Origin: Auraticoccus cholistanensis
GTDB taxonomy: Bacteria; Actinomycetota; Actinomycetes; Propionibacteriales; Propionibacteriaceae
Length of the DNA stretch: 64,000 bases
Direction: 5' to 3'
Assembly (NCBI RefSeq): GCF_009742705.1
Contig: NZ_WPCU01000004.1
Location: 697,726-761,725 of the forward strand
Position numbers and translations under genes: made by a program. Shown here one piece after another: positions 22,573-31,587 of the stretch. The notes beneath the pieces are model-generated. The model saw only the letters and a list, made by a program, of their open reading frames with translations, was not told the origin of the DNA and made no database searches. How positions within the stretch are numbered: the stretch's first letter is position 1; the number at the start of each line of letters is the position of its first letter.

Positions 22573-24123
22573 ATGAGCATCCCGATCTTGAGCGTGCTCG
22601 GTCTGCTGCCCCTGGTGGGGGCGGCGGTCCTGATGGCGGTCCCGCGCACGGCGGCCAAGGCGGTCGGCCTGGCGGTGTCGCTGCTGACCCTCGTGCTGGC
22701 CGGCGTGGTCGCCGTGCAGCACCTGTCCGGCGTCGAGCTGGCCGAGCAGGTGCCGTGGATCCCCACCATCGGCGCCTGGTGGGCGCTGGGGCCGGTGGAC
22801 GGGCTGAGCCTCAGCATGGTCGCGCTGACCGCCGTGCTCACCCCCGTGGTGCTCGTCGCCGCCTGGCGCGACGAGGACCGCCTCGGCGGCGGCTTCGCCA
22901 GCCCCGGCGGCCCGGCGGCGCACCGCTGGGGCGCCCGCGGGTTCTTCGCCCTGGTGCTGGCGCTGGAGGGCTTCGCCCTGCTCGCCTTCCTCACCACCGA
23001 CGTGCTGCTGTTCTTCCTGCTCTTCGACGCGATCCTGCTGCCGATGTACTTCCTGATCGGCGCCTACGGGGGTCCGCGCCGGCGTCGCGCGGCCAGCCGC
23101 TTCCTGATCTTCGCCCTGGGCGGCGGGCTGATCATGCTGGCCTCGGTGATCGGCTGCTACGTCGTCTCCAGCCGGGCCGGCCAGCCGTCGTTCCTGGTCG
23201 CCGACCTCGCCGCGCTCGACCTGGGCGGGGACGTCGGCCGCTGGCTGTTCGCCGGCTTCTTCATCGCCTTCGCGGTCAAGGCGCCGATGGTGGGCGTGCA
23301 CAGCTGGCTGCCCGACGCCGCCGAGGAGTCCAGCCCGGCCGTGGCCACCCTGCTGGTCGGCGTGCTGGACAAGCTGGGCACCTTCGGCATGATCCGCTTC
23401 TGCCTGCAGCTCTTCCCCGAGGCGAGCCTGTGGGCCACCCCGGTGGTGCTGGTGCTGGCGCTGGTGTCGATCCTCTACGGCGCGCTGGCGGCCATCGGCA
23501 GCAAGGACCTGATGCGGCTGGTCGCCTTCACCTCGATCAGCCACTTCGGGTTCATCGTGCTGGGCATCTTCGCCTGGACCAGCCAGTCGATGACCGGGTC
23601 GATCTTCTACATGCTCAACCACGGCTTCTCCACCGCCGCGCTGTTCCTGGTGGTGGGCTTCCTGGTCAAGCGGCGCGGGTCGCGCAGCGTCGACGACTTC
23701 GGCGGCGTGCAGAAGAGCGCCCCGGTGCTGGCCGGCCTGCTGCTCTTCGCCGGCCTGTCCTCGCTGGCGCTGCCTGGGCTGTCCAGCTTCGTCTCGGAGT
23801 TCCTGGTGCTCTCCGGGACCTTCTCCCGCTACCCGGCGGTGGCCGCGGTGGCCACCCTGGGCATCGTGCTCGCCGCGCTGTACATCCTGCTGATGTACCA
23901 GCGCACCATGACCGGTCCGGTCACCCAGGTCGTCCGCCAGCGGGTCAGCCGCGACCTCGACGGCCGTGAGCGCTGGACGCTGGCCCCGCTGGTGCTGCTG
24001 GTGCTGCTGCTGGGCGTCGTGCCGGCACCGGTGCTGGACGTGATCGCCCCGACCGCCACCGCGACCCTGCAGCAGGCCGGCGTCGCCGACCCGCACGCCC
24101 CGCTCGCCGAGGAGGCCAACTGA
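22573..24123 (+). CDS. nuoM: NADH-quinone oxidoreductase subunit M
   Basis: A 516-residue antiporter-like membrane subunit with about 14 helices. The pumping-channel residues lie in the LEGFALLAFLTTDVLLFF segment, the lysine segment around AFAVKAPMVGVHSWLPDA and the glutamate/lysine region SKDLMRLVAFTSISHFGFI. ATG 22573 follows GGAGGAGGG. Its stop shares one base with the nuoN ATG. Confidence 0.96.
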   Translation: MSIPILSVLGLLPLVGAAVLMAVPRTAAKAVGLAVSLLTLVLAGVVAVQHLSGVELAEQVPWIPTIGAWWALGPVDGLSLSMVALTAVLTPVVLVAAWRDEDRLGGGFASPGGPAAHRWGARGFFALVLALEGFALLAFLTTDVLLFFLLFDAILLPMYFLIGAYGGPRRRRAASRFLIFALGGGLIMLASVIGCYVVSSRAGQPSFLVADLAALDLGGDVGRWLFAGFFIAFAVKAPMVGVHSWLPDAAEESSPAVATLLVGVLDKLGTFGMIRFCLQLFPEASLWATPVVLVLALVSILYGALAAIGSKDLMRLVAFTSISHFGFIVLGIFAWTSQSMTGSIFYMLNHGFSTAALFLVVGFLVKRRGSRSVDDFGGVQKSAPVLAGLLLFAGLSSLALPGLSSFVSEFLVLSGTFSRYPAVAAVATLGIVLAALYILLMYQRTMTGPVTQVVRQRVSRDLDGRERWTLAPLVLLVLLLGVVPAPVLDVIAPTATATLQQAGVADPHAPLAEEAN

Positions 24124-25844
24124 TGGTGGACATGATCGAGCCCCCCTCGCTGGAGTACCTGCGGCTGCTGCCGCTGCTGCTGGTGTTCGGCGGGGCGTGC
24201 CTCGGCGTGCTGGTGGAGGCGGTGCTGCCGCGCCGCAGCCGCTGGGGCGCCCAGGTCGGGCTCACCTTCCTCACCCTGGTGGTGACCGCGGTGGTCACCG
24301 TGCTGGGCTGGCGGGCCGGCGACGTCGGGGTCTCGGCCCTGGGCTCGGTCACCGTCGACCACCCCGCCTACTTCTCCTGGACCGCCCTGGTCGTGCTGGC
24401 GGCGCTGTCGCTGCTGCTGTTCACCGAGCGCCGGCTGAACGGCGGCGTGAGCGCCTTCGCCCCGCAGGCGGCGGCGGTGCCGGGCAGCGTCGACGAGGAG
24501 CTGGCCATCCGGGCCCGCACCGAGCACTCCGAGGTCTACCCGCTGGCCCTGTTCTCGCTGTTCGGGATGATGCTGTTCGTCGCCTCGAACGACCTGCTGA
24601 TCCTCTTCGTCGCGCTGGAGATCCTCTCCCTGCCGCTCTACCTGATGTGCGCCCTGGCCCGCCGGCGGCGGCTGCTGAGCCAGGAGGCCGGGCTGAAGTA
24701 CTTCCTGCTCGGCGCGCTGGCCTCGGCCTTCTTCCTCTACGGGGTGGCCATGCTCTTCGGCTACGCCGGCACCTTCACGCTGGCCGGCATCGACCAGGCG
24801 GTCGCCGCCGGCGCCGGCAGCGAGTGGCTGCTGCTGGCGGGCATGGCCGGCATCAGCGTCGGTCTGCTGTTCAAGGTCGGCGCCGTGCCCTTCCACTCCT
24901 GGACGCCCGACGTCTACACCGGCGCGCCGACCGCGGTGACGGCGCTGATGGCGGCCTGCACCAAGGTGGCCGCGGTGGTGGCGCTGCTGCGGGTGCTCTA
25001 CGTCGGCCTCGGCGGGCTGCGCTGGGACTGGCAGCCGCTGATGGCGGCGGTGGCGGTGGTGACCATGGCCGTCGGCTCGCTGCTGGCCATCACCCAGGAC
25101 GACGTGAAGCGGATGCTGGCCTACTCCTCGGTCACCCACGCCGGGTTCATGCTGACCGCCGTGGCCGGCGCCAGCACGGGCGAGGGGGCACGCCAGCTCA
25201 GCAGCGTCGGCTCCACGCTGTTCTACCTGGTGGCCTACGGCGTCGCCTCGGTGGGCGCCTTCGCCGTGGTGACGCTGGTCCGCGACCGCAACGGCGAGGC
25301 CAGCCGGTTGCAGGACTGGGCGGGGCTGGGACGCCGCCACCCCTGGCTGGCCGCGGCCTTCTCGGTGTTCATGCTCAGCTTCGCCGGCATCCCGCTGACC
25401 AGCGGCTTCATCGCCAAGCTCGGCGTCTTCGAGAGCGCCTGGAGCGGCGGCTACCCGTGGGTCGTGGTGGTGGGCGTCGTGCTCAGCCTGGTCGCCGCCT
25501 ACTTCTACCTGCGGGTCGTCGTCACCCTGTACTTCGCCGACCCGCAGCCCCGCTCGGGGCAGGGGGGCCAGGCCGCCCAGGCCCCGGCCGGAGCCGCCGA
25601 CGCCACGCCGGCGACCGGCCCGGCGGCGGACGGCGACGGTGCCCGCGGCGGCGCGCTGGCCACCGAGGTGCGCACCGCCGGAGCACCGGCCGCGGTCAGC
25701 AGCGCGGGCGAGGTGGGGGTCGGTCGCGCCAGTGTGGCAACCTATGGGGCGGTGGTGGCCGCCGTGGTCGTCACCGTCGTCTTCGGTCTGCTGCCCGGTC
25801 CGCTGCTGGACCTGGCCCTGCAGGCCGGCGTGTTCCTGAGGTGA
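24123..25844 (+). CDS. nuoN: NADH-quinone oxidoreductase subunit N
   Basis: A 573-residue antiporter-like subunit with about 14 helices. Conserved parts include SNDLLILFVALEILSLPLYL, LLFKVGAVPFHSWTPDVYTG and DDVKRMLAYSSVTHAGFM. A long Ala/Gly-rich hydrophilic insertion at about residues 478-540 separates the last helix from the rest, which explains the above-average length. It is the last nuo gene; the polyprenyl synthase gene begins 1 nt after its stop. Confidence 0.95.
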   Translation: MVDMIEPPSLEYLRLLPLLLVFGGACLGVLVEAVLPRRSRWGAQVGLTFLTLVVTAVVTVLGWRAGDVGVSALGSVTVDHPAYFSWTALVVLAALSLLLFTERRLNGGVSAFAPQAAAVPGSVDEELAIRARTEHSEVYPLALFSLFGMMLFVASNDLLILFVALEILSLPLYLMCALARRRRLLSQEAGLKYFLLGALASAFFLYGVAMLFGYAGTFTLAGIDQAVAAGAGSEWLLLAGMAGISVGLLFKVGAVPFHSWTPDVYTGAPTAVTALMAACTKVAAVVALLRVLYVGLGGLRWDWQPLMAAVAVVTMAVGSLLAITQDDVKRMLAYSSVTHAGFMLTAVAGASTGEGARQLSSVGSTLFYLVAYGVASVGAFAVVTLVRDRNGEASRLQDWAGLGRRHPWLAAAFSVFMLSFAGIPLTSGFIAKLGVFESAWSGGYPWVVVVGVVLSLVAAYFYLRVVVTLYFADPQPRSGQGGQAAQAPAGAADATPATGPAADGDGARGGALATEVRTAGAPAAVSSAGEVGVGRASVATYGAVVAAVVVTVVFGLLPGPLLDLALQAGVFLR

Positions 25845-25845
25845 G

Positions 25846-26874
25846 GTGGCTGTGACCGTGACCCGAGCCGGGGACGATCTGCCGGTGGCGGGTACGGGAG
25901 CCGTGCCGGGGTCGCGGGAGGAGCTGGAGGCGGCCGTCCGTGCCCGGCTCGAGCAGGTCGAGCGCGGGCTGCTGGTGGCCGCCGAGGCCAACACCGCCCT
26001 GGTCACCGAGGCCGCCCAGCACATCATCCGCTCCGGCGGGAAGCGGTTCCGGCCGCTGCTGGTGGCCACCGCCGGCGGGCTCGGCGAGGTGCCGGCCGAG
26101 GAGCGGCTGGTGGTGGCGGCCGAGGTGGTCGAGCTGACCCACGTGGCCAGCCTGTACCACGACGACGTGATGGACGAGGCGCAGCTGCGCCGCGGCGCGC
26201 AGAGCGCCAACCGGCGCTGGCAGAACAGCGTGGCCATCCTGGTGGGGGACTACCTGTTCGCCCGGGCCAGCGACCTGGTGGCCGACCTGGGTCCGCAGTG
26301 GGTGCAGCTGCAGGCCCGCACCTTCGCCCGGCTGGTGCAGGGTCAGATCGCCGAGACCGTGGGGCCCGGCGAGGGCGTCGACCCGCTGGGGCACCATCTC
26401 GCCGTGCTGGCCGACAAGACCGGCTCGCTGATCGCCACCTCCTGCGTGTTCGGCGGGATGGCGGCCGGGCTGCCGCAGCCGGCGCTGGACGCCCTGGGCG
26501 CGTACGGGGAGGAGATCGGGCTGGTCTTCCAGCTCAGCGACGACCTCATCGACATCACCAGCGACACCACCGGCAAGGAGCCCGGCACCGACCTCCGCGC
26601 CGGCGTGCCGACGCTGCCGACGCTGATGCTGGCCGCCTCGGACGACCCCGAGGACGTCGACCTGACCCGGCTGATCGGCTCCGACCTCAGCGACGCCGGC
26701 CGCCTGGACGAGGCGCTGACCCGGCTCCGCGCCCACCCGGTGATCGAGCGGGCCCGCGAGCACGTCCGCGGCCGCGCCGAGGTGGCCAAGCAGCACCTGG
26801 CCGTGCTGCCCGACGTCCCCGCCCGCGAGGCGCTGGCCGAGCTGGCCGACCAGCTGGTCGACCGGGTCGCCTGA
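25846..26874 (+). CDS. Polyprenyl diphosphate synthase (menaquinone side chain type)
   Basis: A 342-residue trans-isoprenyl diphosphate synthase. GGKRFRPLL (about residues 64-72) binds the substrate diphosphate. The first aspartate-rich motif is HDDVMDEA (Asp106, 107 and 110) and the second is LSDDLIDITSD near residue 230. Enzymes of this type condense IPP units onto a short allylic diphosphate. Its place directly after nuoN, in a block with menaquinone genes, suggests it makes the menaquinone tail, as GrcC-type enzymes do. Product length cannot be read from the sequence. GTG 25846 or GTG 25852 could be the start; both follow the GAGGTGAGG region. Confidence 0.87.
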   Translation: MAVTVTRAGDDLPVAGTGAVPGSREELEAAVRARLEQVERGLLVAAEANTALVTEAAQHIIRSGGKRFRPLLVATAGGLGEVPAEERLVVAAEVVELTHVASLYHDDVMDEAQLRRGAQSANRRWQNSVAILVGDYLFARASDLVADLGPQWVQLQARTFARLVQGQIAETVGPGEGVDPLGHHLAVLADKTGSLIATSCVFGGMAAGLPQPALDALGAYGEEIGLVFQLSDDLIDITSDTTGKEPGTDLRAGVPTLPTLMLAASDDPEDVDLTRLIGSDLSDAGRLDEALTRLRAHPVIERAREHVRGRAEVAKQHLAVLPDVPAREALAELADQLVDRVA

Positions 26875-26890
26875 GCTCCGGGCGCCGGCG

Positions 26891-28321
26891 GTGACGCACC
26901 CCGACGGTCTGGGCGCCCTCGGCGTCCGCGCACTGGCGGCGGCCGTCCGCGCCGGCGAGCTGTCCGCGGTCGAGGTGGCCGAGGACGCCCTGGCCCGCGC
27001 CGAGCGCGACGGTCCCGCGCTGGGCGCGTTCGCCCGGCTCACCCCCGACCTCGCGCTGGCCCAGGCCCGCGAGACCGACCGGCTGCTGCGCACCGACCCC
27101 GGACGCGCCGGGGTGCTCGCCGGCGTGCCGTGCCCGGTCAAGGACCTCACCCGGGTGGCGGGGGTGCCGATGCGCGCCGGCAGCCGCGCGCTGGAGCCGG
27201 TGGCTCCGGCCGTCGACGACGGCGTCGTCACCCGGCTGCGGCAGGCCGGCACCGTGGTGGTCGGCACCACCGCCGTCCCCGAGCTCGGGCTGCCCTGCTA
27301 CACCGAGCCCGACACCGGACCGCCGGCGGCGACGCCCTGGGATCCGGGCCGGTCGGCCGGCGGCTCCAGCGGCGGCGCCGCGGCCGCGGTGGCCGCGGGC
27401 ATCGTGCCGGTGGCCCACGGCAGCGACGGCGGCGGGTCGCTGCGGCTGCCCGCGGCCTGCTGCGGCCTGGTCGGGCTCAAGCCGACCCGGGGGCTCGTCT
27501 CGCCGGGCCCGCACGGCCAGCCCGGACCGGGGCTGGTCAGCCACGGGGTGATCACCCGCGACGTGGCCGACACCGCCCTGCTGCTGGACGTGCTCTCGCG
27601 CGGCTGGCCGGGGGACTGGCCCGTGCCGGGCGGCTCGGAGTGGCCGCTGCAGCCGGCACCCGCGTCCTTCTCAGCAGCCCTGCACCACCCGCCGGGACCG
27701 CTGCGGGTGGGTGTGCTGACCGAGCCGCTGATCGCCGCCGGGGCGCCCGTGCACCCCGGCGCGCTGCGGGCCGTGGCGGCGGCGGCCGCCGGCCTCGAGC
27801 ACCTCGGCCACCGGGTGGAGCAGGTGGCACCGCCCTTCGCCGCCGAGGCCTGGCTGCCGTTCCGGGCGCTGTGGGCGGTGGGCGCGCTGGCCGCGGAGGT
27901 GCCGCCCGGGCGTGAGCACCTGCTGCGGCCGCTGACCCGGTGGCTGCGCGAGCTGGGCCGCGGGGTGAGCGGGCTGGAGTACGCCGAGGCCGTCCGTGCC
28001 ACCCAGCGGCTGACCCAGCAGGTCGCCACCGCCTGGGCCGGCGTGGACCTGGTGCTCACCCCGACCATGGCGCAGCCGCCGTGGCGCCACGGCGAGCTGC
28101 GCGACGACGACGACCCGGCGGCCGACTTCGCCGCGCAGACGGCGCAGACCCCCTGGTGCAGCGTGTGGAACATCACCGGCGCCCCCTCGATCAGCCTGCC
28201 GCTGCACGCCGAGGAGGTCGACGGCGTCCGGCTGCCCTTCGGGGTGATGCTCGGCGGCCGGGCCGGCCGCGACGCCCAGCTGCTGGCGGTGGCCGCCCAG
28301 CTGGAGCAGCTGCTCGGCTGA
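26891..28321 (+). CDS. Amidase signature family hydrolase
   Basis: A 476-residue amidase. The Ser-cisSer-Lys triad is visible: Lys84 in CPVKDL, the cis-Ser at 160 in AGGSSGGAAAAVAAG and the nucleophile Ser183 in GSDGGGSLRLPAACCG. KPTRGLVSPGP completes the signature. It lacks the features that would mark it as GatA, and no gatB/gatC is nearby, so it is probably a stand-alone amidase of unknown substrate. GTG 26891 lies 16 nt after the polyprenyl synthase stop, suggesting transcription at the end of the nuo transcript. Confidence 0.85.
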   Translation: MTHPDGLGALGVRALAAAVRAGELSAVEVAEDALARAERDGPALGAFARLTPDLALAQARETDRLLRTDPGRAGVLAGVPCPVKDLTRVAGVPMRAGSRALEPVAPAVDDGVVTRLRQAGTVVVGTTAVPELGLPCYTEPDTGPPAATPWDPGRSAGGSSGGAAAAVAAGIVPVAHGSDGGGSLRLPAACCGLVGLKPTRGLVSPGPHGQPGPGLVSHGVITRDVADTALLLDVLSRGWPGDWPVPGGSEWPLQPAPASFSAALHHPPGPLRVGVLTEPLIAAGAPVHPGALRAVAAAAAGLEHLGHRVEQVAPPFAAEAWLPFRALWAVGALAAEVPPGREHLLRPLTRWLRELGRGVSGLEYAEAVRATQRLTQQVATAWAGVDLVLTPTMAQPPWRHGELRDDDDPAADFAAQTAQTPWCSVWNITGAPSISLPLHAEEVDGVRLPFGVMLGGRAGRDAQLLAVAAQLEQLLG

Positions 28322-28362
28322 GCCCACCGGCTGCCATAGTGACCCCGAGCAGGAGGAGCCGC

Positions 28363-28887
28363 ATGCAGCCACCACCGGGCAGCGTCCCGCACCCCATCGG
28401 TCAGGGACTGGCCGTCGCCGTCCGCGCGCGCCGCGGCGCCCTCGCCCTGGTGAGGATGTCGGCCGTGGTCCTCACGCTGTGCTTCCTGGTCGTGCTGGCC
28501 ACGGTGGTGTGGCTGGGCTCCGTCGCCGACGGCCCGGCCGTGCTGATGCTGCTCCCCGTGCTGGTGCTGCTCCCGCTGGTGCTGCTGCTCGTCTGGGGGC
28601 AGGCGCTGGTGATGTCGGGTCCCGTGCTGGTCGTCGACGACGCCGGGCTGCGGCTGCGCGACCTCGTCGGCTGGGTCCAGGTGCCCTGGCGCACCCTGCA
28701 GCAGGTCTCCACCAGCCGCAACGGCGCCGTGCTGGAGCTGCAGGCCCCGGGCGGCATCTACCTCAACGAGAAGCCCCTGCGGCGCCGCCACCACCGCGTC
28801 CCGCTCCGCAACCTCGAGGTCGACCCCGCCCACCTGCTCACCTACCTCGAGCACCGCCGGGCCCTCGCCGCCTCCCGACCTCGCTGA
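28363..28887 (+). CDS. Small membrane protein of unknown function with two TM helices
   Basis: A 174-residue protein. A polar N-terminus (~35 residues) is followed by two closely spaced hydrophobic helices at about residues 38-58 and 64-85. A soluble C-terminal half (VLVVDDAGLRLRDLVGWVQ to the end) has the alternating pattern of a PH-like beta domain. I do not recognise a named family. ATG 28363 has AGGAGG at 28351-28356, and CATAGT at 28335-28340 could be a -10 box. Inverted-repeat copy B begins 40 bp after its stop. Confidence 0.65.
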   Translation: MQPPPGSVPHPIGQGLAVAVRARRGALALVRMSAVVLTLCFLVVLATVVWLGSVADGPAVLMLLPVLVLLPLVLLLVWGQALVMSGPVLVVDDAGLRLRDLVGWVQVPWRTLQQVSTSRNGAVLELQAPGGIYLNEKPLRRRHHRVPLRNLEVDPAHLLTYLEHRRALAASRPR

Positions 28888-28926
28888 CCGCCCAGCCCTC
28901 TCCGCCCCGCCCCGCCCGCCCTGACA

Positions 28927-29151
28927 GCGTGTATGTCGTCGCGGTCACGCCCGGTGTGTCGCGGCGCGTCGCGCTGTCCGGGCCCGACCGCGTACACGTC
29001 CTCAGGGGCGGGCCCGCGGAACCCCGTCCGGCCGGCGGGCCACCGCCGTCGCCGGCTCACTCGGTGCCGTCCCTGAGAACCTGTCCGCCGTGCCGCCCGG
29101 ACAGCCCGACACGCCGCGGCACGCCGACCGTGACCGGGATGACATACACGC
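28927..29151. repeat. Intergenic inverted-repeat element, copy B
   Basis: A 225-bp element with the same architecture as the copies at 5014 and 47507. The left arm is 28927-29008 and the right arm 29071-29151 (inverted), with a 62-bp unconserved centre, the shortest of the three. The right arm has drifted: GTCATC replaces GTCGTC, and the internal TACACG is GGACAG. The rest of the 28888-29240 gap contains only a G-rich stretch and the recQ -10 box. Confidence 0.85.
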
Positions 29152-29228
29152 TCTCGGGGCGAGGGCGGGTGCGGGGCGGCAGGGGGCGGGGTGTGGACGG
29201 CAGGCGGGGGGAAGGCGCGGGCGGCCCC

Positions 29229-29234
29229 TAAGGT
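29229..29234 (+). promoter_or_regulatory. Putative -10 box for leaderless recQ
   Basis: TAAGGT ends 6 nt before the GTG at 29241, which would place transcription initiation on or next to the start codon. No Shine-Dalgarno is present upstream of that GTG. Leaderless starts are common in actinobacteria. Confidence 0.45.
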
Positions 29235-29240
29235 GGACGG

Positions 29241-31088
29241 GTGACCGACGTGCGCCCGACCCGCCAGCCCGCGGCCGGCCCGGCGGGGGAGTCGGCGGTG
29301 GAGGCGCTGGCCCGGGTCTGGGGCTACGACGCCTTCCGCGGCCAGCAGGCCGAGATCATCGACACCCTGGTCGCCGGCCGTGACGCGCTGGTGCTGATGC
29401 CCACCGGCGGCGGCAAGAGCCTGTGCTACCAGGTGCCGTCCCTGCTGCGCCCTGGCACCGGGGTGGTGATCAGCCCGCTGATCGCCCTGATGCACGACCA
29501 GGTGGACGCGCTGGAGCAGGTCGGGGTGCGCGCGGCCTACCTCAACTCCAGCCAGGGCCCCGACGAGCGCCGCGACGTCGAGCGCCGGCTGCTGGCCGGC
29601 GAGCTCGACCTGCTGTACCTGGCCCCCGAGCGGCTGCCGGCCGCCGCCGGGCTGCTGGACCGGTGCCAGATCGCGCTGTTCGCCATCGACGAGGCCCACT
29701 GCGTGAGCGCCTGGGGCCACGACTTCCGCCCCGACTACCTGCGGCTGTCGGTGCTGCACGAGCGCTGGCCCGGCGTGCCCCGCATCGCGCTCACCGCCAC
29801 CGCCACGGTCGAGACCCGCCGCGAGATCGCCGAGCGGCTGCAGCTGCAGGACGCCGCCGCCTTCGTCTCCAGCTTCGACCGGCCCAACATCCAGTACCGC
29901 ATCAGCCCCAAGCAGGACGCCCGCAACCAGCTGCTCCGGCTGATCCGCGAGGAGCACCCCGGCGAGGCCGGCATCGTGTACTGCCTGAGCCGGGCCTCGG
30001 TGGAGAAGACCGCGGAGTGGCTGAGCAGCCAGGGCGTCCCCGCGCTGCCCTACCACGCGGGCCTGGACGCGGGCACCCGGGCCGCCCACCAGTCGCGGTT
30101 CCTGCGCTCCGACGGCGTGGTGATGGTGGCGACCATCGCCTTCGGGATGGGCATCGACAAGCCGGACGTCCGGTTCGTGGCCCACCTCGACCTGCCCAAG
30201 TCCATCGAGGGCTACTACCAGGAGACCGGCCGCGCCGGCCGCGACGGGCAGCCGTCCACCGCCTGGCTCGCCTACGGCCTGCAGGACGTGGTGCAGCAGC
30301 GCCGGATGATCGCCGAGGGCGAGGGGGACCAGCAGCGCAAGCGGGCCCAGACCCTGCACCTGGACGCGATGCTGGCCCTCTGCGAGACGGTGGAGTGCCG
30401 CCGCCAGCAGCTGCTCGCCTACTTCGGCGAGCCGAGCGAGCCGTGCGGCAACTGCGACACATGCCTCTCCCCGCCGGAGGCCTTCGACGGCACCGTGCCG
30501 GCCCAGAAGCTGATGTCGACCATCGTCCGGCTGCAGCGGGAGCGCGGGCAGGCCTTCGGCGCCGGGCACCTGGTGGACATCCTGCTGGGGCGCGAGAACG
30601 ACCGGGTGCGCCGCTCCCGCCACCACGAGCTGTCCACCTGGGGCATCGGCACCGAGCTGGGCGAGCAGGAGTGGCGCGGCGTGGTGCGCCAGCTGCTGGC
30701 CCAGGGGCTGGTCCAGGTGCAGGGGGAGTACGGCGTGCTGGCCCTCACCGAGGCCGGCGGCGAGGTGCTCCGCGGCCGCCGCCCGGTGCGGCTGCGCCGG
30801 GAGGCGCCGCGACGCGAGCAGGAGCGCGCCCGTCGGGGCCGGCGGGGGACGTCCGGGCTCGACCTCGACCCCGAGCAGCAGGAGCTCTTCCAGCGGCTCC
30901 GCGCCTGGCGGGCGGGGGTGGCGCAGGAGCAGGGCGTGCCCGCCTACGTCGTCTTCTCCGACGCGACGCTGGCCGGCATCGCCACCGCCCGGCCCGCCGA
31001 CGAGGCCGCCCTGCGGGCCGTCTCCGGCGTCGGCGAGGCGAAGCTGACCCGCTACGGGGCGGCGGTGCTGGAGGTCGTCGCCGGCTGA
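29241..31088 (+). CDS. recQ: ATP-dependent DNA helicase RecQ
   Basis: A 615-residue superfamily 2 helicase that unwinds 3'-5' for recombination and repair. Domain order: RecA-like 1 with FRGQQAEII (motif 0), [12 protein letters not shown] (Walker A) and [17 protein letters not shown] (DEAH); RecA-like 2 with [15 protein letters not shown] and [15 protein letters not shown], then [16 protein letters not shown] with zinc cysteines in [11 protein letters not shown] and CGNCDTC; winged helix; and a C-terminal HRDC domain from about residue 540. All domains are present and full-length. It appears to be monocistronic. Confidence 0.95.
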   Translation: MTDVRPTRQPAAGPAGESAVEALARVWGYDAFRGQQAEIIDTLVAGRDALVLMPTGGGKSLCYQVPSLLRPGTGVVISPLIALMHDQVDALEQVGVRAAYLNSSQGPDERRDVERRLLAGELDLLYLAPERLPAAAGLLDRCQIALFAIDEAHCVSAWGHDFRPDYLRLSVLHERWPGVPRIALTATATVETRREIAERLQLQDAAAFVSSFDRPNIQYRISPKQDARNQLLRLIREEHPGEAGIVYCLSRASVEKTAEWLSSQGVPALPYHAGLDAGTRAAHQSRFLRSDGVVMVATIAFGMGIDKPDVRFVAHLDLPKSIEGYYQETGRAGRDGQPSTAWLAYGLQDVVQQRRMIAEGEGDQQRKRAQTLHLDAMLALCETVECRRQQLLAYFGEPSEPCGNCDTCLSPPEAFDGTVPAQKLMSTIVRLQRERGQAFGAGHLVDILLGRENDRVRRSRHHELSTWGIGTELGEQEWRGVVRQLLAQGLVQVQGEYGVLALTEAGGEVLRGRRPVRLRREAPRREQERARRGRRGTSGLDLDPEQQELFQRLRAWRAGVAQEQGVPAYVVFSDATLAGIATARPADEAALRAVSGVGEAKLTRYGAAVLEVVAG

Positions 31089-31110
31089 GCGGCGCGCCCG
31101 GCCGCAGCGC

Positions 31111-31587
31111 TCAGCCGGCCAGCGGGCCCAGCACCTCCTCGACGGGGGCCTCGAGGTCGAGCGACTCCAGCACCGCCAGCAGCTGCCGCTCCTCGTAGCC
31201 GAAGTGCGACTCCACCACCGCGGCCAGCCCCTCCAGGTGGCGGTCCAGGGACGCCGGCGGCTCCCGGCGCTCCACCGCCTCGCGGAAGGCGGTGATCAGC
31301 GACTCGATCATGTCGTGGTCCTGGCGCAGCCGGCCCACCACCTCGACCAGCTCCGGGTGCTGCCCGGTCAGGGCGGGGAAGAGCAGCCGGTCCTCGCCGC
31401 CGTGGTGGCCCGACAGCGCCAGGCAGGACCCCCAGCAGTGCAGCAGCAGGTCGGAGGAAGGGGTGCTGGCCGGTGCGCCCGCAGCGGCGTCGGCGCGGGC
31501 GAGCTCGACCGCCTGCCGCAGCCGCTGGTGCACCAGCCGCATCTCGCGGGCCCAGGCGACCACCCGCCCGGGCCCGTCGGGGCTCAC
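31111..31587 (-). CDS. Hemerythrin-like HHE domain protein
   Basis: A 158-residue four-helix-bundle protein. Candidate iron ligands are spaced as in HHE domains: a His in the first helix (RLVHQRLRQ), His-Gly-Gly-Glu-Asp in GHHGGEDRLLFPAL, His-Asp in LRQDHDMIESL, and HFGYEERQL near the C-terminus. Such proteins bind a di-iron centre and are linked to oxygen, nitric oxide or iron sensing. GTG 31587 overlaps the stop of the M13 peptidase gene (GTGA), indicating coupled translation, although a functional link is not obvious. Confidence 0.8.
   Translation of the reverse strand: MSPDGPGRVVAWAREMRLVHQRLRQAVELARADAAAGAPASTPSSDLLLHCWGSCLALSGHHGGEDRLLFPALTGQHPELVEVVGRLRQDHDMIESLITAFREAVERREPPASLDRHLEGLAAVVESHFGYEERQLLAVLESLDLEAPVEEVLGPLAG

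Noticed and set aside
20581..24096. Very long open frames on the minus strand opposite nuoK-M (and similar antisense frames elsewhere)
   Set aside because: They are Gln/His/Arg-rich translations typical of the antisense of high-GC genes, without domains, and the plus strand encodes clear NuoK, L and M.
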